Under the pieces are notes generated by a model. It worked only from the letters and a program-made list of their open reading frames with translations, was not told the origin of the DNA and made no database searches. Of a stretch of DNA of 64,000 bases, positions 9,306 through 17,249 are shown in pieces (position 1 is the first letter of the stretch; each line of letters starts with the position of its first letter). Location: positions 1-64,000 of the forward strand of contig NZ_JYLB01000014.1 in NCBI RefSeq assembly GCF_001042905.1. Reading direction: 5' to 3'. The DNA comes from Pseudomonas lini (GTDB lineage Bacteria > Pseudomonadota > Gammaproteobacteria > Pseudomonadales > Pseudomonadaceae). Position numbers and translations under genes: made by a program.

Positions 9306-10085
9306 TTGCTTATCGAGTCCCGTCGCCGCGCTTATTTGACCGCCATGCAGGTGGTCAACTGGCTGCCGCGCACCGAATTGCCCTTTGCTGCGCCCTCGCG
9401 GCCTGAACTGCTGGAGATGCCCGAGCCGTTGGTCATCGCCAAGGTTGTACAGGCTCCTGTGGCTGAGACGCCCGTGGAACCGGTGGTCAAACCTGCTGAA
9501 CGGGTAAAGATCGAGGTGCCACGGCCATCGTTGGCCAGCACGCGCACGAACGCCAAGGTCGAAGAAGAGGAAGCCCCGGTCGCGGTTAGGGCGCCGGTCG
9601 TTCCGCCACCGCGCTTCGCCCTGCAATTACTGCGTGCAGGTCGTTGCCTGTTGCTGGTGGAGTTACCCACAGGCGAAAGCTTCCAGACCCGCGATCCGGC
9701 CTATCTGTTGCTCAAAGACATGCTGCGCGCCGCCGGCCTGCCAGACAGCCCGCAAATCATCGGCGAGCCGGTGCGCTGGCCGCTGCTGGCACGCGGCACC
9801 ATGGATCAAGGGCCGGAAGCGGCTCGGGATTTCGTACAAGGCTTTCTGTCGGCCCGTCTGGAAGACGCTCCATGCGTCTGCCTGTGGCTGATCGGACTGC
9901 CGGCGGTGCGTTTTGCCGGTGAGGCCAACGCCGAATCCTTCAACCGTGAACTTCAGGTCGAAGGCCTGGGGTCGGTCTGGGCCCTGCCGGGTCTGGAATT
10001 ATTAATGGAAGAGCCACAGCGTAAGGCTGATGTCTGGCAAGCCATGCGTCGGCTGATGGCGCGCTGGAAAGAATCGAATGAGTGA
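9306..10085 (+). CDS. holD: Cryptic DNA polymerase III psi subunit (HolD-like)
   Basis: About 259 residues. By eye the ends resemble E. coli HolD: an N-terminal 'RR.....MQVVNWLPR' segment (HolD: 'RRDWQLQQLGITQWSLRR'), and a C-terminal part with LLKDMLRAAGL, CLWLIGLP and LELLMEEPQRKADVW blocks in the same order as in HolD. Between them is a Pro/Val/Glu-rich linker (about residues 40-105) that E. coli lacks. It overlaps rimI, as holD does in E. coli. A cryptic, divergent psi has been described for pseudomonads at this position. The track-length start is TTG 9306; ATG 9345 (residue 14) is an alternative but would shorten the N-terminal motif. Confidence 0.72.
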   Translation: MLIESRRRAYLTAMQVVNWLPRTELPFAAPSRPELLEMPEPLVIAKVVQAPVAETPVEPVVKPAERVKIEVPRPSLASTRTNAKVEEEEAPVAVRAPVVPPPRFALQLLRAGRCLLLVELPTGESFQTRDPAYLLLKDMLRAAGLPDSPQIIGEPVRWPLLARGTMDQGPEAARDFVQGFLSARLEDAPCVCLWLIGLPAVRFAGEANAESFNRELQVEGLGSVWALPGLELLMEEPQRKADVWQAMRRLMARWKESNE

Positions 10086-10530
10086 CGCTGTATCGTTCCG
10101 CCCGATGATCGAGGCGGACCTGGACACTGTACTGAAAATTGAATACGCGGCTTACAGCCATCCCTGGACCCGCGGGATTTTTCTCGATGGCCTGGGCAAG
10201 TACCAGATCTGGCTGATGTTCGAAGGGCAGCAACAGGTCGGTCATGGCGTGGTGCAGATCATTCTTGATGAGGCGCATCTGCTGAACATCACCGTCAAAC
10301 CGGAAAATCAGGGCCGAGGCCTGGGTTTGACGCTTCTGGAGCATTTGATGTCGATTGCCTACAAGGCAGAGGCGCGGGAATGTTTTCTGGAAGTGCGCGA
10401 CAGCAACCGGGCGGCGTTTCGGTTGTATGAGCGGTATGGGTTCAACGAAATCGGACGTCGGCGGGATTACTACCCGGCGGTTGGCGGGCGCGAAGATGCC
10501 GTGGTAATGGCCTGCACTTTGGTTGACTGA
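10078..10530 (+). CDS. rimI: Ribosomal protein S18-alanine N-acetyltransferase
   Basis: A 150-residue GNAT acetyltransferase. The acetyl-CoA loop is Q-N-Q-G-R-G-L-G within 'VKPENQGRGLGLTLL', followed by ECFLEVRDSNRAAFRLYERYGF, typical of RimI. It acetylates the N-terminal alanine of S18. It overlaps the holD-like gene by 8 bases, keeping the holD-rimI pairing seen in E. coli. Confidence 0.93.
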   Translation: MSDAVSFRPMIEADLDTVLKIEYAAYSHPWTRGIFLDGLGKYQIWLMFEGQQQVGHGVVQIILDEAHLLNITVKPENQGRGLGLTLLEHLMSIAYKAEARECFLEVRDSNRAAFRLYERYGFNEIGRRRDYYPAVGGREDAVVMACTLVD

Positions 10531-10537
10531 AACGCCC

Positions 10538-10624
10538 GTAGGAGCTGCCGAAGGCTGCGATCTTTGATCTTTCTATGTCGCGGCAATAAAAGATCAAAGA
10601 TCGCAGCCTTCGGCAGCTCCTACG
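10538..10624. repeat. REPIN (GTAGGAGCTGCCGAAGGCTGCGATC type)
   Basis: Near-perfect inverted pair with arms of about 35 bases ending in GATCTTTGATCTTT, separated by a short loop. It lies just after rimI and between convergent genes. Confidence 0.88.
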
Positions 10625-10648
10625 TTGGAATCCGGGCAGACCTGTAGA

Positions 10649-11053
10649 TCAACGCTTGCCATCCATCGGATCGCGTCGCGCCAATTCCTCCTCATCCAGC
10701 CCATTGCCCCCGCCGATGTCGTCTTCATCGACAATGCTCAAATCCCAATCCGCCTGGTCGCCTTCACCCTCTTCGCGGCTGTCCCGTGCGCCGTCTTCAC
10801 GGATCAAGGTTTCCGGGCTCATGTCATCGTCGGTGGACTCATGGTCATCGGTCGAGCCGCCGGTCATGCCAGCCTCACGGATGCGTTCGTCGGGCATCTT
10901 CTGCGCACGCTCGTGTTCGGGGATCAAGTCGCCGATTCTGGCGCTTGGTTCTTCCTCGTCGAAATCCAGCTCATGCACTGAGCCCATGCGGTCTTCGTTG
11001 TCGTCGATGGGCTCGGGTTGCGCTTCATCGAACGGACGTCGTGAATCAGTCAT
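10649..11053 (-). CDS. Small highly acidic protein, unknown function
   Basis: A 134-residue protein very rich in Asp and Glu, with almost no hydrophobic core and with Gly/Ser/Asp stretches, so it is probably disordered and soluble. Homologues next to carbonic anhydrase genes in pseudomonads are often labelled 'serine kinase/phosphatase', but I see no kinase or phosphatase motif, so I do not adopt that name. It diverges from the carbonic anhydrase gene. Confidence 0.7.
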   Translation of the reverse strand: MTDSRRPFDEAQPEPIDDNEDRMGSVHELDFDEEEPSARIGDLIPEHERAQKMPDERIREAGMTGGSTDDHESTDDDMSPETLIREDGARDSREEGEGDQADWDLSIVDEDDIGGGNGLDEEELARRDPMDGKR

Positions 11054-11227
11054 GGCATTCCCTCATACTGTAGGCCTTACTACAGTGGACCCACTGGGCT
11101 TGCGAGAATTCCACCGGCACGGAGCACCGGACAGCCATTTAATGCATCAGGGGAATCTGCATCTCGCGCGTGACCCCGACACAGGGTTGTCTGTCAAAGC
11201 AGCAAATCATTCTTGAGGCTTCATTGC

Positions 11228-11872
11228 ATGAACGAATTACAAGATCTGATTGATAACAATGAGCGCTGGGCCGACGCGATCACCCAGGAAGATCCTGATT
11301 TCTTCGCCAAGCTGGCCCGTCAACAAACCCCGGAATACCTGTGGATCGGTTGCTCCGATGCCCGCGTGCCGGCCAATGAAATCGTCGGCATGCTGCCGGG
11401 TGATCTGTTCGTGCACCGCAACGTGGCCAACGTTGTACTGCACACCGACCTCAACTGCCTGTCGGTGATTCAGTACGCGGTCGACGTACTCAAAGTCAAA
11501 CACATCCTGGTCACTGGCCACTATGGCTGCGGCGGTGTACGCGCCTCGATGCAGGACCGTCAGTTGGGCCTGATCGACGGCTGGCTGCGCTCGATTCGCG
11601 ATCTCTATTATGAAAAGCGCGACGAACTGGCCAAGTTACCCACTGAAGAAGAACGGGTCGACCGCCTCTGCGAGCTCAACGTGATCCAGCAAGTGGCCAA
11701 TGTCGGTCATACCAGCATTGTGCAAAACGCCTGGCACCGTGGGCAGAGTCTGTCGATTCACGGTTGCATCTACGGCATCAAGGATGGTCGCTGGAAAAGC
11801 CTGAACGCCACGATCAGCGGTTTTGAACAATTGCCACCGCAGTACCGTTTGCGTCCGGTCGAGGCGTTGTAA
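11228..11872 (+). CDS. can: Beta-class carbonic anhydrase
   Basis: A 214-residue enzyme for CO2 + H2O to bicarbonate. The zinc and catalytic residues are all present: C42-x-D44-x-R46 in 'GCSDARV' and H98-x-x-C101 in 'HYGCGG'. ATG 11228 is preferred over the upstream TTG at 11213 because TGAGG at 11214-11218 is well spaced. The length is normal for Can of E. coli type (~220). It converges on the SET-domain gene with only 7 bases between stops and no clear terminator. Confidence 0.95.
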   Translation: MNELQDLIDNNERWADAITQEDPDFFAKLARQQTPEYLWIGCSDARVPANEIVGMLPGDLFVHRNVANVVLHTDLNCLSVIQYAVDVLKVKHILVTGHYGCGGVRASMQDRQLGLIDGWLRSIRDLYYEKRDELAKLPTEEERVDRLCELNVIQQVANVGHTSIVQNAWHRGQSLSIHGCIYGIKDGRWKSLNATISGFEQLPPQYRLRPVEAL

Positions 11873-11879
11873 AAGCTTT

Positions 11880-12404
11880 TCAGCTGGGACTTCGTCGACG
11901 CCAGTGTTGAAAAAACTGTTCTCCATTGGCATTCGGCGACTCGTCATAGCCGATGACCCAGCCACGGCAGCAGGGACAACCGCAGCGGCAGGCGAACTGC
12001 CGCAGCAGCTTGTCTTCTGTCGCGGCGAAATCCATCGTCAGTCGGTCACCCTTTTTGATGTCTTTGAGCGCCCATAGCCACAGCTCGCTCATGTCGAGAA
12101 AGACGTTGGGGTCGCAGGAGTGGCTCAGTAAACCGCAGAAGCGCGGATCGTAGACGTGGATTCCTGGCGCCAGCTGCCGGGTGTGTCGACAGCGATAGGG
12201 CAACAGATGTCCAGAAACCCTGCAGACTCGACTGATGCGGGGGAATTCGCGCAGCGCCGTGACAGCTATTGCCGATCCCTCAGCGTTGCAGATGATTCCA
12301 AAATCGTCTTTGGAGGGGAATCCAAGGCGAAGGGGCAACTCTACAAATGGATAGATGCCATTGGATGAGGGCGGGGTTATTCCTTGCTCGGCATGAGCTC
12401 TCAT
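11880..12404 (-). CDS. SET-domain protein, possible lysine methyltransferase
   Basis: A 174-residue protein. Its C-terminal half carries SET hallmarks: 'LLSHSCDPNV' (the NHSC.PN block with Ser for Asn), 'ALKDIKKGDRLTMDF' and a post-SET cysteine cluster 'CRCGCPCCRGW' just after it. The N-terminal SET strands are weaker. ATG 12404 is chosen because AAGGA lies 7 bases upstream; longer in-frame starts give unrelated sequence. SET proteins in bacteria are uncommon and their targets are mostly unknown. The Tyr usually seen after the GD.L..DY block is Phe here (TMDF). Confidence 0.75.
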   Translation of the reverse strand: MRAHAEQGITPPSSNGIYPFVELPLRLGFPSKDDFGIICNAEGSAIAVTALREFPRISRVCRVSGHLLPYRCRHTRQLAPGIHVYDPRFCGLLSHSCDPNVFLDMSELWLWALKDIKKGDRLTMDFAATEDKLLRQFACRCGCPCCRGWVIGYDESPNANGEQFFQHWRRRSPS

Positions 12405-12530
12405 AACAATCCTTGTCAGCTGGGTGCTACGACCTCTGTCTGCTGACATCCTGTCAGCTCTGCAGCACATGGGTATGCCCCAAGCCTCTCGCAAATGAAA
12501 CAATTGATCTACTGTCAGATATGACAGGCG

Positions 12531-12572
12531 AAAAAAGCTCTTCCCCGCGTCAGCCATGGCTCACGCGGGAAA
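12531..12572 (-). terminator. Intrinsic terminator of the secreted-protein gene
   Basis: Reading the minus strand, the stem TTCCCGCGTGAGCC / GGCTGACGCGGGGAA is followed by GAGCTTTTTTCG. It lies just after the stop of the minus-strand gene at 12585. Confidence 0.88.
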
Positions 12573-12584
12573 GACTTTCATCGT

Positions 12585-13757
12585 TTACAAGTGTGGGGCA
12601 GGAGCAGAAGTCGCAAGAGACGGGCTCTTCAGCTGTTTCAGCTGGGATTTGACCGTCGTTGTTGCGCATTTGGCCACGGCCTGTTCGGGCGTCAGGCTGC
12701 GGATCGAGGTGTAGAACAGTTCGCAGGTTTTTTCTTTCTGGGTCACTTGCCAGGTCTGAGTACAGCTTTTCAGCTGAACGGTAGGGTCAGTGCCCGGTTT
12801 GCTGCCCATCCCGGCCTGCCAGCACGCGGCGCTCAAATCCTGCCCCATGACTTTCAGCCCCGCGGCGTCAGCCTTGGCCTGGGCATCGCTGCCGCTGTAG
12901 GCTTCGGGATCTGCGGCGTACCAGATGTAGCTCGGATGGTTGGAACCCAGTACCGGCACCTTCACACCCTCGCTCGGGGTGATGGTTGCCAGGCCCAACA
13001 CGTCTACGGTCGGCCCGTATTGTTGCTTGATCCAGTTACGCACTGGCGCGCCGAAGGCAACCATTGGCAACGCAGCGCCACTGGCGTTCTGGCTGACTTC
13101 CTTGACCATGGTGGTCTGGTAATCCTTGAAGTAGTTATAGACGCCTTCGAGGTCCTTGCCGGCGCTGGACGGCGCGGCAATCGGTGCGATGTCGATGATG
13201 GTCTGATAGCCCGGTGTCTGGTCGTCAGGGATGCCATTGGCGGTCAGCAGCGTGGCCCAGCGATCGGTTGTCTTGGACTCCAGATAGTCCTGAGCCTGGG
13301 TCAGCGAGTAATCCGGCGGGAAGTGCAGCAGTTCGACGCTTTTACGGTTTTCCAGTGCCATGCCCAGCGGCAGGAACAGATACCAGTTATAGGTCCATTT
13401 ACCATCGGCACTCAACTTGCTGGCGCCGTTGTAAGCCAAATCCCCAGCGTTGAGCAATGCGGTCAATGGCTTGTCATAGCCTTTGGGCACACCGCTGATA
13501 TTGGCGTAGAGCTGCTTATTGTCGGTTTTGACCACCACTTTTGCGGTTTTGTAGCCATCGCGTTGTACGCTTTGGGTCAGGTAGTGCTCGACTGTCTGTT
13601 CCAGCGTCCAGTTGCGATAGCAGATGACGTTGCAGTTGTTGGGGTAGGCGAACAGCCGGGTGACACGTTCGGTACTGCCCAGGTTCAGATCGACATCGGC
13701 GTGAGCGGCGGCACTCAGGGTGAGGGCTGCGAGGGTGAGTCCTGTGAGTTTTAACAT
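12585..13757 (-). CDS. Secreted protein of unknown function
   Basis: A 390-residue protein with a clear Sec signal peptide ('MLKLTGLTLAALTLSAAAHA', cleavage after AHA about residue 20). The mature part is moderately polar, has two cysteines near the start (CNVIC, residues ~42-46) and four near the end (~310-370), so disulphides are likely. I do not recognise a family. It is probably periplasmic. It is monocistronic, with its own terminator. The C-terminus is rich in Ser, Ala and Pro. Confidence 0.75.
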   Translation of the reverse strand: MLKLTGLTLAALTLSAAAHADVDLNLGSTERVTRLFAYPNNCNVICYRNWTLEQTVEHYLTQSVQRDGYKTAKVVVKTDNKQLYANISGVPKGYDKPLTALLNAGDLAYNGASKLSADGKWTYNWYLFLPLGMALENRKSVELLHFPPDYSLTQAQDYLESKTTDRWATLLTANGIPDDQTPGYQTIIDIAPIAAPSSAGKDLEGVYNYFKDYQTTMVKEVSQNASGAALPMVAFGAPVRNWIKQQYGPTVDVLGLATITPSEGVKVPVLGSNHPSYIWYAADPEAYSGSDAQAKADAAGLKVMGQDLSAACWQAGMGSKPGTDPTVQLKSCTQTWQVTQKEKTCELFYTSIRSLTPEQAVAKCATTTVKSQLKQLKSPSLATSAPAPHL

Positions 13758-14371
13758 GCTCAGATCCTTTTCAGCGTGGTCCCGATGATGGGATGCATGC
13801 CATATTGGATCAGAGGCGTTACATATAAAAGTGGATTCTCATGGTTTTTTTTACAGGACTGCCCCTGCCTATTTACGGGCCTGACGGGGGAGAGTCCGGC
13901 CCCCCAAGTAATTTGTCCGGGACCGGGTGAATATAAAGTATTACAACAAGTGCAATGCCAAATGACTGCCAGCGCGCAGGTATTCTATTTGTGCAACAAC
14001 AGCATCCTTTACGATGGCTTCGCCTGTATCGGTACTAAAGACATCTGACTTGTTCATCCTTGGGTGGTGTTATTTTTACTTTGAAAAAGTAGGTTGTGAG
14101 ACGCCGAAGTTTAACCCGCTGATTTATATATTTGAGATAGGAAGTGACTGGGTTTAATGTCAGGCGCAATCGAGTCTGTATGTCGGACCAGTCTTGATCG
14201 TTGCCGATTAGGCAGATGACGAGCCCCGTCCGGTTGGTGTCAACAGTCAACCAATCGGTCCGTTGCGGTGACGCTGTTTGTGCGTTTGGGACGATGGTCT
14301 AACGGGTTGTCCACAAGCGCATTTGCGTAGACCATGGACGCCTTGGTTTTTTGCCTGCCAGAGTTTTTTCC
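13758..14371. other. 614-base gap without a supported gene
   Basis: It should hold the promoter of the secreted-protein gene and that of the MFS gene. It is richer in A+T than its surroundings. A GGGGG/CCCCC hairpin lies near 13886-13905. The inverted repeat ATGGTCTA (14294-14301) / TAGACCAT (14328-14335) lies 37 bases before the MFS start. Short open frames on both strands look non-coding. Confidence 0.5.
14294..14335. promoter_or_regulatory. Inverted repeat upstream of the MFS gene
   Basis: Perfect 8-base inverted repeat ATGGTCTA...TAGACCAT, spaced 26 bases, ending 36 bases before the GTG start. It could be a regulator site or an RNA hairpin. No regulator gene is adjacent. Confidence 0.35.
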
Positions 14372-15685
14372 GTGACTACCAATAACGATGCGCGTCCGGC
14401 GCCCTTCACCCGCTCGGACTACAAGACACTGGGGCTTGCAGCCCTTGGCGGCGCGCTGGAAATCTACGACTTCATCATTTTCGTATTTTTCGCGCTGACC
14501 CTCAGCCAACTGTTCTTTCCGCCAGAAATGCCCGAGTGGCTGCGTCTGCTGCAAAGCTTCGGGATCTTCGTCACCGGCTACCTTGCGCGGCCTCTGGGCG
14601 GGATCCTGATGGCGCATTTCGCCGATAAATTGGGACGCAAGAAGGTTTTCAGCCTGAGCATCCTGATGATGGCGTTGCCATGCCTGCTGATCGGGATCAT
14701 GCCAACCTACGCCCAGATCGGTTATTTCGCTCCAATGCTGTTGTTGGCCCTGAGGGTCCTGCAAGGCGCGGCGGTGGGCGGTGAAGTGCCAAGTGCCTGG
14801 GTGTTCGTCGCCGAGCACGCGCCGGTAGGACATCGCGGTTATGCCCTCGGTTTCTTGCAGGCCGGGCTGACCTTCGGTTACCTCATCGGCGCCTTGATCG
14901 CGACTTTTCTGGCGCAGGTGTTCACTCCGGCGGAAATCCTTGATTACGCCTGGCGCTACCCGTTTCTCCTGGGCGGTGTGTTTGGCGTCATCGGTGTCTG
15001 GCTGCGTCGCTGGCTCAGTGAAACCCCGGTATTCATGGCCATGCAGGCCCAGCGCGAGGCTACTGTCGAACTGCCGCTGTGCACGGTCCTGCGCGAGCAC
15101 CGCCTGGCGATGCTGCCGGCGATGATTCTCACCTGCGTGCTGACCTCGGCCGTGGTGGTATTCGTGGTCATTACCCCGACCATGATGCAAAAAACCTTCG
15201 GCATGACCGCCAGTCATACCTTCGCCCTGAGTGCCTTGGGCATCGTGTTTCTGAACATCGGTTGTGTACTCGCGGGGCTGCTTGTCGATCGCATCGGCGC
15301 CTGGCGCACGGTGATGCTGTATAGCCTGCTGCTACCTTTGGGTATCGGCGTGCTCTACACCTGCCTGATCATTGAAGGCCAGTGGATCGGGTTGGCCTAT
15401 GCAGTGGCAGGCCTCTCTTGCGGGGTAGTCGGCGCGGTGCCGTCGGTGATGGTCAGCCTGTTTCCGGCGCGAATTCGTGTCTCGGGGATTTCCTTTACCT
15501 ACAACATTGCCTACGCCGCCTGGGCCAGTATCACGCCGCTGTTGTTGATCGGTCTGATGCCGTGGAGTCCATGGATTTGTGTGATTTTCTGCGCAGTGAT
15601 GGGGGCGGTAGGCGTCAGCAGCGCAGCGTATTTCGGTGCGCGAGTACCGCGAATTGGGCGCCGTTCGGTAGCTGGCGCGGTATAA
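14372..15685 (+). CDS. MFS transporter, metabolite:H+ symporter type
   Basis: A 437-residue, 12-helix MFS protein. The loop 2-3 motif 'GGILMAHFADKLGRKKVF' and 'RVLQGAAVGGEVPSAWVFVAEHAP' (helix 4-5 region) are typical of the MHS subfamily, which takes up organic acids or osmolytes such as citrate, proline or shikimate with protons. The substrate cannot be told. GTG 14372 follows AGAG at about 9 bases; TTG 14351 is an alternative start. It is monocistronic. Confidence 0.85.
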   Translation: MTTNNDARPAPFTRSDYKTLGLAALGGALEIYDFIIFVFFALTLSQLFFPPEMPEWLRLLQSFGIFVTGYLARPLGGILMAHFADKLGRKKVFSLSILMMALPCLLIGIMPTYAQIGYFAPMLLLALRVLQGAAVGGEVPSAWVFVAEHAPVGHRGYALGFLQAGLTFGYLIGALIATFLAQVFTPAEILDYAWRYPFLLGGVFGVIGVWLRRWLSETPVFMAMQAQREATVELPLCTVLREHRLAMLPAMILTCVLTSAVVVFVVITPTMMQKTFGMTASHTFALSALGIVFLNIGCVLAGLLVDRIGAWRTVMLYSLLLPLGIGVLYTCLIIEGQWIGLAYAVAGLSCGVVGAVPSVMVSLFPARIRVSGISFTYNIAYAAWASITPLLLIGLMPWSPWICVIFCAVMGAVGVSSAAYFGARVPRIGRRSVAGAV

Positions 15686-15803
15686 AGGTGATCGTGTTGC
15701 CACTATTTTTGTAGGACAACCCCGAAACACTCTTCAGAAAATATCCCCAAGGCCGATGGTTAGGCGGTATGCAGCTTTTTATCCCTGTCCATCGGTGCTT
15801 TCC

Positions 15804-17120
15804 ATGTTCAACAAACGCTTGAAGCAGGAGCTGTCGGCTCTTCGCGAAGAACTCTCCAGCCTTCAGCAAGTCAAGGAGAGCCTGGACAGCGAGATGCTGG
15901 CCCTGACTCTTGATTCCGATGGCAAGATTCAATCGGCCAACCAGAACTTCATGAGTGAAATGCTCTACAAGAGCAACGATCTGGTCGGCCGAAACATCGA
16001 AGACATCGTCGCGGTTCATGTGAAGTCGGACGAATTTCACCGCCGCTTCAAGACTGCATTGACCCGTGGCGAGCACTTTGCAGGCACGGTTCGTTTACTG
16101 CGGGGCAACGGCGCCGAAGCCTGGCTGCGGTCGATCATGCAGCCGGTGCGGTCCTCGGATGGCCGGATCAAAAACTTCTCGATTTACTCCAGCGACCTGA
16201 CACGCACCATCGAGGCGTCCCGTGAACATGAGAACCTGATCGGCGCACTGGTGCGTTCGACCGCGGTCATCGAGTTCGACCTCAATGGCAATGTGCTGGC
16301 GGCTAACGAGCGGTTTCTCAATGGCATGGGTTACAGCCTGGCGCAGATCCAGGGCAAACATCACCGCACCTTCTGTGCGCCAGAGGATTACAACAGCGCC
16401 GAGTATCAGAACTTCTGGCGCCGCCTGAACGCTGGCGAGTTCGTGGCTGGTCGCTTCAAGCGCATCGACAGCCACGGTCGCGTGGTCTGGCTGGAGGCTT
16501 CCTACAATCCGGTGGTCGATGCCAACAACAAGCTCTACAAAGTGGTGAAATTCGCCACGGTGATTACCGATCAGGTTAATCAGGAGCAGGCCGTCGCCGA
16601 AGCGGCCAACATCGCCTACAGCACCTCGTTGCAAACCGACAACAGCGCCCAGCGCGGTACCACGGTTGTGACTCAAGCGGTGGACGTCATGCGAGACTTG
16701 GCCAAACACATGCAGACCGCTGGCGAAGGTATCGAAGCGCTGAACGAGCAATCGCTGGTGATCGGTACCATCGTCAAAACCATCAGTGGCATCGCCGAAC
16801 AAACCAACCTGTTGGCGCTCAACGCGGCCATCGAAGCTGCTCGCGCGGGTGAACAAGGTCGAGGTTTTGCCGTGGTGGCTGATGAAGTCCGGCAACTGGC
16901 CTCGCGCACCAGCCAGGCGACCGACGAAATTGTCGGCGTCGTACGCCAGAACCAGGATATGGCGCGTAACGCCGTGGCCCTTATGACCGATGGCAAACTC
17001 CAGGCCGAACAAGGTCTGGCGCTGGCGGCGGAGGCGGGTACGGTGATCGTCGAAATCCAGGATGGCGCACAGAAAGTGGTGAACGCGGTTGGGCAGTTTG
17101 CCAATCAGTTATCGACTTGA
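15804..17120 (+). CDS. Soluble PAS-PAS methyl-accepting chemotaxis transducer (BdlA-like)
   Basis: About 438 residues with no membrane segment. A short coiled coil (residues 1-30) is followed by two PAS domains (about 35-145 and 155-265) and a short MCP signalling domain with the conserved hairpin tip 'GIAEQTNLLALNAAIEAARA' and 'GRGFAVVADEVR'. This architecture is like Aer-2/BdlA-type cytosolic receptors that sense redox, oxygen or small ligands and, in P. aeruginosa, drive biofilm dispersal. The ligand is not readable. ATG 15804 gives the natural coiled-coil start; ATG 15756 is possible. The MCP part ends early after the tip, as in BdlA. Confidence 0.85.
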   Translation: MFNKRLKQELSALREELSSLQQVKESLDSEMLALTLDSDGKIQSANQNFMSEMLYKSNDLVGRNIEDIVAVHVKSDEFHRRFKTALTRGEHFAGTVRLLRGNGAEAWLRSIMQPVRSSDGRIKNFSIYSSDLTRTIEASREHENLIGALVRSTAVIEFDLNGNVLAANERFLNGMGYSLAQIQGKHHRTFCAPEDYNSAEYQNFWRRLNAGEFVAGRFKRIDSHGRVVWLEASYNPVVDANNKLYKVVKFATVITDQVNQEQAVAEAANIAYSTSLQTDNSAQRGTTVVTQAVDVMRDLAKHMQTAGEGIEALNEQSLVIGTIVKTISGIAEQTNLLALNAAIEAARAGEQGRGFAVVADEVRQLASRTSQATDEIVGVVRQNQDMARNAVALMTDGKLQAEQGLALAAEAGTVIVEIQDGAQKVVNAVGQFANQLST

Positions 17121-17199
17121 TGCTATCTGTGCGGCATGAATAGCGCTAAAAAGGTCAGGCCTGCTTTTGCGGCTTGATCAGACTAGGATTCTTCGCTAA

Positions 17200-17236
17200 C
17201 AAAAAAAGGCCTACCTCCCGGTAAGCCTTTTCTTAT
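17200..17236. terminator. Bidirectional terminator, chemoreceptor / ggt
   Basis: A-run, stem AAGGCCTACC / GGTAAGCCTT, then TTTTCTTA. It lies between convergent genes and can serve both. Confidence 0.85.
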
Positions 17237-17249
17237 GCCTGCGTACGAC

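Noticed and set aside
13776..14048. 90-codon plus-strand frame between the secreted protein and the MFS gene
   Set aside because: No ribosome site and no plausible domain; it crosses a hairpin and lies in promoter-like AT-rich DNA.
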